Of a stretch of DNA of 64,000 nt, positions 51,030 through 62,194 are shown piece by piece (within the stretch, counting starts at the first letter, position 1; every line of letters begins with the position of its first letter). A model generated the notes under the pieces. It was given only the letters and a program-made list of their open reading frames with translations. It searched no databases and had not been told where the DNA came from. The DNA is from Dasypus novemcinctus (taxonomy: Eukaryota; Chordata; Mammalia; Cingulata; Dasypodidae), in assembly GCF_030445035.2 (NCBI RefSeq), contig NC_080699.1:8060001-8124000 (forward strand), given 5' to 3'. Position numbers and translations under genes: made by a program.

Positions 51030-52222
51030 ACAGGAACCGGTATATTTCACCTGGATCAGCCTGCAGCCCTAGCCTAGCCTTCAGTCCCACCTCTGGCAGG
51101 GAGAAGGCTGGTTAGCTCTGTACCAGCCTGTCCAGGTAACTGAGGGTACCTTTGGCTGGCACCAACTGAATAATCAGAACTCTCCCGGGGCAACCGCGGT
51201 CATCTTGGACCTGCACTCCATAGATTGCTGCCCACACCTGCAGCTCCATGCCCACCCCAGGCAGGGGAGGAAGGGATATGAAGCTTCATCAGTCTCTCTG
51301 GGCAGCTACAGTCTAGGCCTGCATGACTTGGATTATTCCGCACAGCTGTGACTCTGTCCCTGCAAGGAAGACAGGGCAGGAAGCCCTAAACTAAAGAGAA
51401 AAACTGCACCCAGAATAAATACTCTCCAAGACACCAACAAAAAATTACAATCCACACCAAGAAACAGGAAGATATGGCCCAGTTAAAGAAACAAGATAAG
51501 CCTCCAGATACATAAAGGAGTTGAGACAACTAATCATAGATGTTCAAACAAAAATCCTTAATAAATTCAATGAGATGGCTAAAGAGATAAAGGATATTAA
51601 GAAGACACTGGATGAGCACAAAAAAGAATTTGAAAGCATGTATAGAAAAATAGCAAATCTTATGGGAATGAAAGGTGCAATAAATGAAATTTAAAAAAAC
51701 ATTGGAATCATATAATAGCAGATTTGAGGAGGCAGAAGAAAGGATTGGTGAACTTGAAAAAATGGCTTCTGAAAGTGAACGTACAAAAGAACAGATGAAG
51801 AAAAGAATGGAAAAAATTGAACAAGACTCAGGGAACTAAATGACAGCCAGAGATGGGCAAACCATATGTGTCATGGGTGTCCCAGAAGGAGAAGTGAAGG
51901 GAAAAGAGGCAGAAGGAATATTTAAAGAAATAATATTAGAAAATTTCCCAGCCCTATTGAAGGACATAGATATCCATGTCCAAGAAGCACAATATACTCA
52001 AATCTGAAAAAATCCCAATAGACCAACTCCGAGACACATACTAATCAGAATGTCAAATGTCAAAGACAAAAAGAGAATTCTGAGAACAGCAAGAGAAAAG
52101 CAATGCATAACATGTAAGGGATATCCAATGAGATTAAGTGCTGATTTCTCACCAGAATCCACAGAGGCAAGAAGACAGTGGTCTGATATATTTAAGATAC
52201 TATGAGAGGAAAACTTCCAGCC

Positions 52223-52535
52223 TGTGAGTGAGCTGCAGGTGCCACTCCTTAAAGATGGCGCCGAGCCGGGTAAACAACTGTGAGCCACTCCTACTTCTTC
52301 CCCACTCCTCAGCAACAAGATCCCATGAGCCAACCAGCCTCGCTGAATTAGCATAACCAATCGGGTGCTTGCACGACATCTAGCTTCCCCCCAGCCACCC
52401 ATAAAAGTTGTTGCACTTCCTCAATAAACTAGACCTACACCACCAGCCTGCGTCTCCAGAGCGGTTACTGTGTGTTGTCTTGCTCTGTTCATCCTTACCT
52501 CTTCTGGAGTGGAGCCGCTGGACGGCACCACAACA
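52223..52535 (+). mobile_element. Solo LTR with 6-bp TSD (class II endogenous retrovirus-like)
   Basis: The 313-bp element starts TGTGAGTGAG and ends CACCACAACA. Perfect 6-bp flanks 'ccagcc' lie at 52217-52222 and 52536-52541, and L1 ORF1 text is continuous when it is removed. Inside are a CCAAT box (52357-52361), a TATA-like ATAAAAG (52401-52407) and AATAAA (52423-52428), in the order expected of U3-R. Six-base duplications are typical of beta-type (class II) retroviruses. CpG-bearing sequence and exact flanks suggest youth. No internal viral genes are present. Confidence 0.88.
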
Positions 52536-53983
52536 CCAGCCAAATATTTTATATCCAGCAAGACTGACTTTCAAAAATGAGGGCGAGGTTAGAATATTCA
52601 CAGATAAACAGAAACTGAGAGAGTTTCTAAGCAAGAGCCCAGATTTTCAGGAAATACTAAAGGGTGTGCTAGAGCCCAAAAAGCAAAGACAGGAGAGAGA
52701 GGCCTAGAAGAGAGTCTAGAAATGATGATTATAGCAATAAAAGTAACTAAAAGTGTCAAAAGAGTGGTGAAAATAAAATACAACGGATAAAACTCAAATA
52801 ATTAGGAATAAACTTGACCAGTGATGTAAAGCACTTGTATTCAGAAAACTGCAACCCAATGTTAAAAGAAATCAAAACAGTCCTAAATAACTGGAAGAAC
52901 ATTCCATGTTCATGGATTGGAAGACTAAATATCATTAAGATGTCAATTCTACTCAAATTGATATACAGATTCAATGCAACTCTCATAAAAATTCCACCAG
53001 CATTTAAAAAAAATTGAAAATACAATTACCAAATTTATTTGGAAGGGTAAGGAGTCCTGAATAGCCAGAAACATCATAAAAGGAAAAGCAGACCCTCATC
53101 TCTGGACTTTAAATCATACTACCAAGCTATAGTGGTGAAGACAGCATGGTACTGGCATAGAGATGGACACATGGACAAAAGAAGCCAAACTGATGGTTCA
53201 GAAATGGACCCTCACATAAATGGTCAAGTGATTTTTGACTAGCATGTCAACCCACACAGCTCAGACAGAACAGTCCATTCAGCAAAATGGTGCTGAAATA
53301 ACTGGATATCTCTAGCCAAAGAAAGGAAAGAGGACCTCTATCTGACATCTTATCCAAAAATTAACTCAAAATGGATCAAAAAACCTAAAAATAAAAGCAA
53401 GAACCATAAAACTTCCAGAAATTGTAGGAAAATATCTTCAAGACCTGATGGTAGGTGGTGGATTCATAATGGATATAAGAGAAAGACTGAGATGGACTAC
53501 TAATGTTTAATGTATGTAGACATTTTAATTAGCTTTACTGTACAAGTGTGGAAATGTATAGAATGGATGGTAACAAGTAGTAATAGCTAGTTTATAAATG
53601 GGAATGTGGCTGAAAATGGTAGTCTAGGGGTGTAAATTTCAATTGTCAGAATGCTAGAGAATAATCTAGGAACTGAATAGCACAGTAAACCAAGAGGTGG
53701 ATGAGAATTGTGGTTGATGGTACAGATGCAAGTGTGTCCTTTGTGAGCTAGAGCAAATTATATCACTACTGCAGAGTGTTGGGAACACGTGGGAAAAATA
53801 CAACTGGAATGACCTATGGACTGTGGTTAGCAGTAATAATATAATATTCTTGCATCTATGCCAAAGAGGTACTGTGTTGATAATGGGGCAGTATGGAAAA
53901 TGTGAGCCATATATACCTATGGACATGGTAACAATTAAATGATATTATCTTATATGTAACAAATGTTCTACCACAGTGTGATG

Positions 53984-54990
53984 TGTTGATAGAGGGGTGT
54001 TGCTTGGGAATCCTGTACATGTGCGTGATTGTTTTATAAGTTTACAACTTCTGTCATAAAAAATATATTTAAAAAATAGTAATAGGGTGGGTTGGGAGAA
54101 AAACACACCAAATGTAAGATAAGGACTATAATTAGTAGTAAGATTTTGACAATATTCTTTTGTAATTTGTAACAAACATCTCATGACAATGCAAGGTGTT
54201 GGTGGAAGGTTGATGTATGGGACCCCTGTATGATGTTATGCATGTTTGCTTTGTAAGTTCACAACTTTTACTACATACTTAATTGTTTATGTATGTTCAT
54301 ATATAAATGACATAAAGATAATAATAATAGGGAGGGTTGGGGGGAAATACATTGGTTAGGAGTAATATTTTGACAATGCTCTTTAATCATTAGTTAAAAA
54401 GGTTTAACAACAGGGAAGTGGACTTGGATAGGGTGATAGCTTACCACATGGGAGGTCCGCGGTTCAAGCCCCGGGCCTCTTGACCCATGTGGAGCTGGCG
54501 CATGTGCAGTGCTGATGCACTCAAAGAGTGCCCTGCCATGCAGGGGTGTCCCCCGCATAGGGAAGCCCCATGCACAAGGAGTGCACCCCGTAAGAAGAGC
54601 CGCCCAGCGTGAAAGAAAGTGCAGCCTGCCCAAGAATGGCACCACACACACAGAGAGCTGACACAACAAGATGACGCAACAAAAAGAAACACAGATTCCC
54701 AGTGCCGCTGATAAGGATAGAAGTGGTCACAGAAGAACACACAGTGAATGGACACAGAGAGCAGACAACCGGGGCGGGGGGGGGAAGGTCAGAGAAATAG
54801 ATAAAAAATAAATCTTAAAAAAAAAAAGGTTTAACAACAATGTAAGTGTTGGTGGTGGGGTGAATTATGAGAGTCCTGCATGATGTTATATATGTTTGTT
54901 TTGTAAGTTCACAACTATTACTATACACTTATTGTTTATGTACGTTTGTGTGTGGGTGATATATTTCAATAAATTAATTTAAATATATAT
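53984..54990 (+). repeat. Three ~220-bp tandem modules in the 3' UTR of element E
   Basis: 'tataagtttacaacttctgt' (~54036), 'tgtaagttcacaacttttac' (~54252) and 'tgtaagttcacaactattac' (~54902) recur together with 'gtgttgatagag', 'gtgttggtggaagg' and 'gtgttggtggtggg'. The spacing is about 218 bp and, after removing the SINE at 54413-54824 plus its duplication, about 223 bp. Confidence 0.8.
54413..54824 (+). mobile_element. DAS SINE, full length, with TSD
   Basis: The copy runs from 'gggaagtggacttggatagg' to the tail 'aaataaatcttaaaaa'. The 15-bp perfect duplication 'aaaggtttaacaaca' lies at 54398-54412 and 54825-54839. Its head lacks the usual 'cccaat' stretch of the A box region, so it is probably transcriptionally weak. 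Confidence 0.95.
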
Positions 54991-54994
54991 AGGG

Positions 54995-56100
54995 AATTCC
55001 CACCCACTCCTCTCCCATACTTCCCCACATTAACAACATCTTTCATTTGTGTGATACTTTGGTAACAATTGATGAACACATATTGAAGCATTGCTACTAA
55101 CCATAGAATATAGTTTACACTCTACCCTGCATGATTTTATAGTTTTTGACAAAATATACAATGGCTTGTATCCATCATTACAGTGTCATGCAGTACAAAT
55201 TCAATGTCCCAAAAACGCCCCCATGTTACACCTATTCTTCCTTCTCCCTCCCCTCAGAACCTCTGGTGGTCACTATCTTTATATCAGTGATACATTTCTT
55301 CCATTTTTAGAATGATAATAAGTCTACTTTAGTCCATTGTTCATTCCCCAGTCTTGAGGGTTTTGAGATGGGAGTGCCCACTCTGTTTCTCACTGAGAGG
55401 GGACTTAGATCCCATGGGGCAGATGGATGGAACTGTCTTGCTTGCAGTGCAGACACTCTCTTCCTTGGGATGGGTGTTGTTCATCATCTCCTTGTTAGTT
55501 GTCCAAGTGAGTCCAGTGAACTGGAGAGTAGGTGTTGCAACTCTGCTGAGATTTGGGGCTCAACTGGCACATGAACAGACCAAAAATTTAAATCTCTGGG
55601 ACATATGTTTTAAAAGTATAGTTCAAATTATAGGTTCAAATAAGAGGAGAAGAGCCATGTGTAGTGAAACTATAAATGAATCTAACTCTGTTACACTGGG
55701 GAGCTTAAATTCCATAGTCAGGCCCACTGACAGGGTGCCCAATTCCTGAGCCTGTCTTCCCTGCGTATAGTGTCTAGATGTCTCTAGGGCCCTCAGGAGC
55801 CCCTCTGTTTGAGGCACTGTTTACTGTGGCAGTCAATGAGATCCTCCTGAGACGTGCATAAGCATAACCTCTGGAATATCCTCCCAATCCTAACTCCTTT
55901 GAAATCACTTAGCCATAAAAACTCATTTGTATTTAATATGTCCCTCTTTTAGTCAAAGTCTTTTTTCCAAATGAATTGCTAGTTAGTGCTTGATAATAAT
56001 CCTTTGGTGCCAGGGAGGCTTGTCCCATGGATTTACTCTTAATGATGGAATCTTGTTAAAATATGCTCAATTGTATGCTTTGGAGGGTCAGATAATACCT
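54995..56100 (-). repeat. Repeat X, copy 2 (minus)
   Basis: In reverse complement it matches copy 1 at 'gcagagttgcaacacctact', 'aagcctccctggcacc' and 'aaatgagtttttatggctaa'. Its outer end (54997, 'gggaattcccacccactcct') is the L1-like terminus shared with 50228-50301. It is more diverged than copy 3. Confidence 0.7.
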
Positions 56101-56163
56101 ACCTATTGATGGACAGCTTAGGCTGGCTCTGCCCCTAGTGTCCTGTAATAAGGCATTTATTTT

Positions 56164-56442
56164 CTACCAGGGTACTGTAGTGTAACAAGGGCTGTTTCTC
56201 AAAAGAATAATTATGGCTAAAAAGAGCATGGCTTTCCTAGGGATCTTCACTGTGGTTCTCCTATTGAAGCCTGTAACAGGCTCCTGATCTGCCACAGACA
56301 CTTTGATCACCACTAAATCCCCACACAAGGGCCAAGTGGCAGAGCCGTCACATACTCCACCCTGAACCAGCTGGTCAACCTGAACCAGTTGGCAGCCTTT
56401 CAGATCACTCAGCATGGCGAAGACTTCTGTGGGTTGCTCCAC
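56164..56442 (-). other. Unrecognised 92-codon open frame
   Basis: The minus-strand frame begins MEQPTEVFAMLSDLKG and contains an apolar stretch near its end (KAMLFLAIIILLRNS). It lies directly beside repeat X copy 2 and may belong to the same or an adjacent retroelement. No family is recognised and no host-gene features are evident; chance is quite possible. Confidence 0.25.
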
Positions 56443-56479
56443 AATAGCCAGTCCCTTTTTCCATAGTATTGAAAATCTG

Positions 56480-57042
56480 AATTTAAAATTTAAGATAGAA
56501 CTTTAACTGGACAAATGGCTTTCTAGCCTACCCATGCTAAGTAGACCATGTGAACAAGAGCAACCCCTTAGGGATGGCAGAGCACCAGGACAGAAAGAAC
56601 CAGGGCTCCTGGATGACCTTTAGCAGAGCTGCCCAGTAAGGCTTGGGCCCCTTACCTCCAGACTGTCTTATGAGAGCAAACCATATTTCTATCTTGTTTA
56701 AGGCATTGATATTTGGGTATTTGTTTAGTAGTCAAACCAATAACCTAACTACTAATATACTCGATACAAATGGATTAGAGAACAAATCCCTAGTTTAATA
56801 TGTTGCCTCAAAAGCATATTGGGGGCAACGGGGCCATCAAGGTTTGTCATCCCTCTCTCTCTTTTATTTTCTTTTCTACCCCATTTCCTACTTCACCTAT
56901 CAGTATCTTCACATATAGGTATCATTCTCAGGCTCCTTTATGAAAATACAAATAAATATAAAGTTATTCTTATTTGCCACATTTCATATACATAAAATGC
57001 CATATTATGTACAGAATTTGCGCTTTGCTTTTTCATTTAAAA
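56480..57042. other. Unassigned non-coding stretch
   Basis: AT-rich unique-looking sequence with no repeat or gene recognised. Confidence 0.5.
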
Positions 57043-57052
57043 ATATATCCTG

Positions 57053-57535
57053 GGGGGAAGAAGATGTGGCTCAGGTGATAGGGCTTCTGCATACCATATG
57101 AGAGGACCCAGGTTCGATCCCTGGGACCTCCTGGTGAAAAAGAAGAGAAAGTGTGCCTGCACAGCAAGCCAGTGCCCGCGTGGTGAGCCGAGTGCCTGCA
57201 CAGCGAGCTGAGTGCCCACATGAGTGCCTGCACAGTGAGCCAGTGCTTGTACAAGTAAGTCATGCAGCATGATGATGATGCAACAAAAAGAGACAAAGGA
57301 GAGAGTCAAGGTGAAGCACAGCAGAAACCAGGGACTGAGGTGGCACAGCTGACAGGGAACCTCCACATCAGAGGTCCCTAGTAGCAAATCCTGGTGAATC
57401 CTAGAGGAGAAAAAATGAGAAGAGAAGACAAAAAGAGAAATAGATACAGAAGATCACACAGTGAATTGACACAGACAACAAAAACAGCAGGGTGGGGGGG
57501 GGGGGAGAGGGGAAAATAAATAAATAAATCTTTTA
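57053..57535 (+). mobile_element. Dimeric SINE with internal tandem motif
   Basis: First tRNA-like unit 57060-57135 ('ggttcgatccctgggacctc' is a good B box). Then comes a repeat of 'gtgcctgcacagcgagc'-like units (57155-57250), a second diverged unit near 57330-57400, and the tail '(aaat)n'. Flanks are 'atatatcct' at 57043-57051 and 57545-57553. It is the same architecture as the SINEs at 47079 and 61361. Confidence 0.88.
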
Positions 57536-57553
57536 CATATATATATATATCCT

Positions 57554-57896
57554 GGGAAGTGGATGTGGCTCAAGCAGCTGGGCTCCCACCTACCACATGG
57601 GAGCTTCTGGGTCTGGTTCCTGATGCTTCCTAAAGAAGACAAGCAAGACAGTGAGCTGATGCAATGGGCTGGTGTGGCAAGCTGATGCAACAAGGTGACT
57701 CAGTGCAAAGACACAACCAAGAGACACAGCAAGGAAACACAATGAGAGACACAAAAACAGGGAGTGGAGGTGGTTCAAGCAATTAGGTGCCTCCCTCCCA
57801 CATGGGAGGCCCCAAGTTCAGTTCCTGGTGCCTCCTAAAAAAGAAGACAAGCAGATAGCAAGCACAAACAGTGAGGGGGATACATAAATCTTGAAA
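57554..57896 (+). mobile_element. Dimeric SINE without minisatellite
   Basis: Two tRNA-like units: 57554-57630 ('gggaagtggatgtggctcaa') and 57760-57840 ('gggagtggaggtggttcaag'). It sits exactly on the target duplication of the previous SINE, with 'atatatcct' on each side (57545-57553, 57906-57914). Confidence 0.88.
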
Positions 57897-57917
57897 AATA
57901 TATATATATATCCTACA

Positions 57918-58840
57918 AGTTGAATACAGACTTGCCATATGACCCAGTAATACTGTTACTAGGTATATACCCAGAAGAACTGAGAGCAAAGATACAAACA
58001 GACATCTGCACACCAATGTTCATAGTGGCATTATGCACGATTGCCAAAAGTTGGAAACAACCCAGATGTCCATCAACTGATGAATGGATAAATGAACTGT
58101 GGTGTATACACATGATGGAATATTATGCAGCGACAAGAAGAAATGAAGTCATGAAGCATATGGCAATATGGATGAACCTGGAGGACATTATGTTGAGTGA
58201 AGCAAGACAGACACAAAAGGACAACTACTGTAAAATTGTGCTATTTTGAACTAAATATATTGTGTAAACTCATGGAGTTAATTAGAATATAGCTCACCAG
58301 AAAATAGGAGGGTAGAGAATGGAAAGCTGAGGTTTAATCTGTGCAGAATTGGTAAAAAGTTTGTTTGTAAATCTTTGGAAATGAATAGACATGGTTAAAG
58401 CGTGTTACGGTGCTTGTAACTAGCAGTTCTATTGTATGGGTGTGACAGTAGTTGAAAGGGCAGGTCTATGGACATGTATATTACTAGAAGGAAAGTTAAT
58501 ACCATAACTTGTGACTGTATAAGATGATAAAACCTCATGTAAAACATGAATATGGGTGATATTGCATATATAAGACTGTTTTTACAAAATATAAATACAA
58601 ATATATGAGAGAGAGGGTAAAAGAATAGCAGCTATGAGTGACAGGTGAGGCATAGAGAGATCAATTAGTGATGAGTTTTGTTTGTTTTTTGTTTATTATT
58701 TTTGGAATAATGAAAGTGCTCTGGGAATAACTGGGTTGATGAATGCACAAATATGTGATTTCACCGAATACCACTGATTGTACTCTTTGGATGGATTTAT
58801 ACTTTATTAATATGTATTAATGAAGTTGACTTGTTAAAAA
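57918..58840 (+). mobile_element. L1 (element G), 5'-truncated with 14-bp TSD
   Basis: The ORF2 end (57918-58250, 'cagaagaactgagagcaaag', 'gtggtgtatacacatgatgg') and a complete 3' UTR end 'gacttgttaaaaa'. The perfect 14-bp duplication 'atatatatcctaca' lies at 57904-57917 and 58841-58854. It belongs to the same subfamily as elements B and C and serves as reference for their missing ends. Confidence 0.93.
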
Positions 58841-58854
58841 ATATATATCCTACA

Positions 58855-60050
58855 TATTTTCCTTGTCAGTACATGAAGTTCACAATTTTTTCACAGCTTC
58901 AAAGTATTCTGTTTTATAGCTATACCAAAGTTTATTTAATAGTTCTCTATTGGTTACCATGTATTATTTTCAATCTTTTGCTATTTCATATTATACTGCA
59001 ATGAAAAACCTGGTATGTGAATCACTTTGTACATGTGCAAGTGTAACTACAGGATAGAGTCCCAGAAGTGAGGATGCCGAATTAAATGGTCCATGCATTT
59101 GTAATTGGATGAATACAGACACATTTTAGAACATAGAGTGTATTAGTCAGGGTTCTCTAGGGAAATGGAAACAACAGGAGATAGCTGTAAGTATTATGAG
59201 ATCTTCATTAGAATTGTGTCCCGCAACTGTGGGAATGGGCAAGTCTAAACTCCAGAGGCAGGTCTCAAGCTGAGAATTCCAAGGAAGGTTTTTGATGAAT
59301 TCCTTAGGAGAAGCTGACTGAAGTAGAGATGGAAATTCTCTCTTCTGACTGCTGAAACCATTAGTTCTCCTTTTAAGGCCTTAAACTGATTGGATGAGAT
59401 TCCTCTCATTGTTGAGGACAACCTCTTCGGTTGATTGTAGATGAAATCAGCCATAGATGCAATCAATTTACTGATGATTTAAGTCCATGAAATATCCTCA
59501 CAGTTAACAGTCAGACCGGTGCTTGCTTGACCAAACAACTGAACGCCATGACCTGGCCAAGCTGACACATGAGCATAACCATCACAATAATGGTTCCATT
59601 TTATACTCCTGCCAGGAATACGCACATGTGCCAGTTTCTCTATAACCTTACCACGGGAATGTGGCGTCTAACTGTTGGAATTTTGCCAATTTGATTGGTA
59701 AGAAATGGTTTCCCAGTACTTTGAATTTGCATGTCACTTATGAGTCAAGCTGATCATCTTTTCATATATTTAAGGCCAATTTTTATTTCTTTTTCTCTTA
59801 ATTGTCCATTCAGGTCATTTACACATTTTACTCTGGATTTTTTTTTAATATTAATAATATAAAGGAGATCTCTATGGGACATTATTCCTCTGTCTGTGAT
59901 ACAAGCTGTAAAAATTTTCCCAATTTGTCTCTAGTCTTTTGACTTGGTTTACTATGTTGACCTGTGAATTTTTAAATAGTTACATTTATTAATCATTTTG
60001 ACCTTTACTTTGGAGAAATGATCTCAGTCATGTGATGGCAGTCCCTATGT
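58855..60050 (-). mobile_element. Old L1M-type LINE in minus orientation, interrupted by an LTR
   Basis: Plus-strand text such as 'actacaggatagagtcccag', 'tttgccaatttgattggtaa' and 'atcatcttttcatatattta' is familiar from antisense old L1 sequence. It is split at 59138/59587 by the LTR-like element. Confidence 0.65.
59139..59586. mobile_element. LTR-like element (TGTATTAGTC...CATCACA)
   Basis: A 448-bp block starts TGTATTAGTCAGGGTTCTCTAG-like and ends ACCATCACA, with TG...CA ends and old L1 text on both sides. I recall similarly starting repeats in other mammals, but cannot name the family. The 5-bp flanks ('tagag' / 'ataat') do not match, so ends may be slightly off. Confidence 0.5.
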
Positions 60051-60057
60051 TTCTGCG

Positions 60058-60230
60058 GATTTTTATTTTTTATTTTTTGAGGTACCAGGGTCCAGGACCT
60101 TTGGCTCTCCTGAGTTGGTTTTTTTTGTTTGCTTCCTCATTTTTGTTTTTAGGAAGCACTGGAAACCGAACCCAGGACCTCCCATGTGGGAAGCAGGTGC
60201 TCAACTGCTTGAGCCATGTCTGCTGCCTTC
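60058..60230 (-). mobile_element. tRNA-derived SINE, minus
   Basis: 'gaaaccgaacccaggacctc' and 'gcaggtgctcaactgcttga' are the reversed B box and A box regions. T-rich tracts precede them at 60060-60080 and 60119-60155, the first with an older partial unit. Boundaries are approximate. Confidence 0.75.
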
Positions 60231-61289
60231 TGTGGAATTTATCTTCTCCATCCTGGCACGCAGGACCTGTTCACTAGATCTATCGGTTGTGAATCTGTAA
60301 ATCACCAACAGAGTGATTCAAGTCAGACCTCTGTTAACCAAACAGGCATGTGGGTGGTTTGTTCTGTGTTATATAGATCAGGCAGGACCTACATGGGCTG
60401 CCCTATAATTTTGTCCAAGGGAACCCATAATCAGCCAGCCACAACTGAAGTTTCCCATAGGTCAGACTGTTTTGAAAATTGCCCTGACCCTGCTGCCTGC
60501 TTTTGAAACGACACCTACCTTGCACCTGTCAATTAAAGGTCTCTACTTAGCCACTACTACCCCTGGACCGTGGTTTTTCTTCCCAAAGGAGTCAGGGTCC
60601 TCATTTCAATTAGGGTGTTTCCTGACAGCTGCTATGGCAATATTCAAAGATTGTAGTGCTTACCTTTCCAGTGTTTCTCAAACTCTTGGTGGTTTCAGTG
60701 ACTCGGTGACCAGTGTCTTCTGGCCTTTCAAGAGACAGTTAGGAGAAGGGTGAGCAGTTCACCCATTAAAATTCCCCTCCAACATTCCTGTGTCCCTAAA
60801 CTTTTGAAGTATTTCCTTTACATTAGACCAAGGAATTTCTGGCATCTCAACTTCAATTAGCACGGGTAAGCCAGGGCGCACCACAAAGGCTTGTCCATGT
60901 GTGTGCGTTGATGAGAGTAACAGCTCAGCCTGCCAAGGATATTCTCACTTGGTTTTACAATTGCTTCGAAATATACAAAAATGAGCAAGGGAACATGTGG
61001 GTGTGAGAACACACACACCCAGGGTGTCCACTCTTAACTGCAGTTTGGTGGTCTCGGCAGCCCTCACGGGGTGAAGAAATCACCCTGGAGTCAGAAACGT
61101 GGGCCGGCTGTCTCTCACATCACTGGAGGCTGAAAGAAGGAAAGCTCGTGCCACCATTCAAGGCTCCACCCTGTTTTCATAAGAAGTAATCTGGTTCCTA
61201 CTGCATTTTATATCTTTCTGCATTATCAGTTTTGAAGCTTTGTTGTCGCAGGCCTGGGCAAGAGTTTGCCCCACTAGGTCACAGTGGGA
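60231..61289. other. Unassigned; possible retroelement-derived frame on minus
   Basis: No host gene is recognised. On the minus strand 60905-60765 reads open as ...RPGLPVLIEVEMPEIPWSNV..., which has a coding-like look but no family I can name, and stops follow soon after. Open frames on plus (60216-60753) are also unrecognised. It could be an internal piece of an old LTR element. Confidence 0.35.
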
Positions 61290-62080
61290 CAGATTTTTTT
61301 TAAAAGTGAAAATATTCATATACCAGACAATCCATCTAAAGTGTACATTCAGTGACTTTTTTAAAGATTGATTTATTTATTTAGTTTCCCCCCTTCCCCT
61401 CCTCCCGCCCTGCTGTTTTTGCTGTCTGTGTTGTCTTCTCTTCTCATTTTCTCTCCTCTAGGACTCACCAGGATTCGATCCTGGAGACCTCTGATGGGGA
61501 CAGAGGTTCCCTGTCAATTGCGCCACCTCAGTTCCTGGTCTTTGCTGTGCTTCACCTTGACTCTCCCCTTGTCTCCCTTCTGAGATGTCATCCTCTTGCT
61601 GCGTCACTCACTTGCATGGGCGCTGGCACTCACCACGCCGGCACTCACGTGGGCACTGCTCGCATGGGCACTGGCTTTTCTTCCAGGGATTGAACCCAGA
61701 TCCTCCCATACAGTAGGCAGAATCTCTATCATTTGAACCACATCTGCTTCCCCATTCAGTGACTTTTGGTACAATCACAGATTTGTGCATTTGTCACCAT
61801 AATCAATGTTAGAGCATTTTCATTACTCCAAAAAGACAATCCCCCTACCCCTTAGCAGTCACCTCTCAATCCCTCTATCCTCCCCCTGCCATACATATCT
61901 GCTAATCTAATTCTGTCTCTACAAATTTACTTTTATTTACAATTTATATAAATGGACTCAAACAGTATGTAGTACTTTGTGTCTGGATTCTGCCACTTAG
62001 TATAATTCTTTTTTACAATTGATAGAAAAATATGAGAATATTACTATTCACTGCAGTCCATAGTTTACTTTAGGTGTGTG
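61290..62080. mobile_element. Old L1-like remnant around a SINE
   Basis: 'ccatctaaagtgtacattca' continues after the SINE as 'ttggtacaatcacagatttg', 'cccttagcagtcacctctca' and 'ttatataaatggactcaaac', the usual order of a common old mammalian L1-derived repeat. A second copy of the same region is at 62950-63288. Confidence 0.6.
61361..61752 (-). mobile_element. Dimeric SINE with internal tandem motif and 15-bp TSD
   Basis: Minus-strand dimer with units near 61465-61530 and 61680-61750, separated by 'gggcgctggcactcaccacg'-type repeats (61615-61675). The perfect 15-bp duplication 'cattcagtgactttt' lies at 61346-61360 and 61753-61767. Confidence 0.94.
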
Positions 62081-62095
62081 TGTGTGTATGTATAT

Positions 62096-62126
62096 ATTTA
62101 TTTATTTATTTATTTATTTATTTTTT
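62096..62126. repeat. (TTTA)n microsatellite
   Basis: About seven tandem TTTA units follow a short (TG)n run at 62075-62086. Confidence 0.95.
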
Positions 62127-62194
62127 CCCAATTGGTCATTTGTGAACCTTTTATTTTTTTATTTTTATTTTTTTTAATTCATTTTTAAAAAATA

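Larger units (their letters stand above)
50302..54990 (+). mobile_element. L1 derivative (element E) with ORF1 but most of ORF2 deleted
   Basis: The 5' UTR starts near 50302 ('agacagcaagatggtggtgg'). ORF1-like sequence runs about 51465-52745 ('atggctaaagagataaagga', 'ttccagccctattgaaggac'), interrupted by a solo LTR. At about 52750-52790 the text jumps from the ORF1 end to late ORF2 ('ggaataaacttgaccagtga'), so endonuclease and reverse transcriptase are absent. The ORF2 tail continues to about 53480. A long 3' UTR with 220-bp tandem modules follows and ends near 54990. The layout resembles half-L1 (HAL1) elements, which carry ORF1 alone. Confidence 0.75.
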
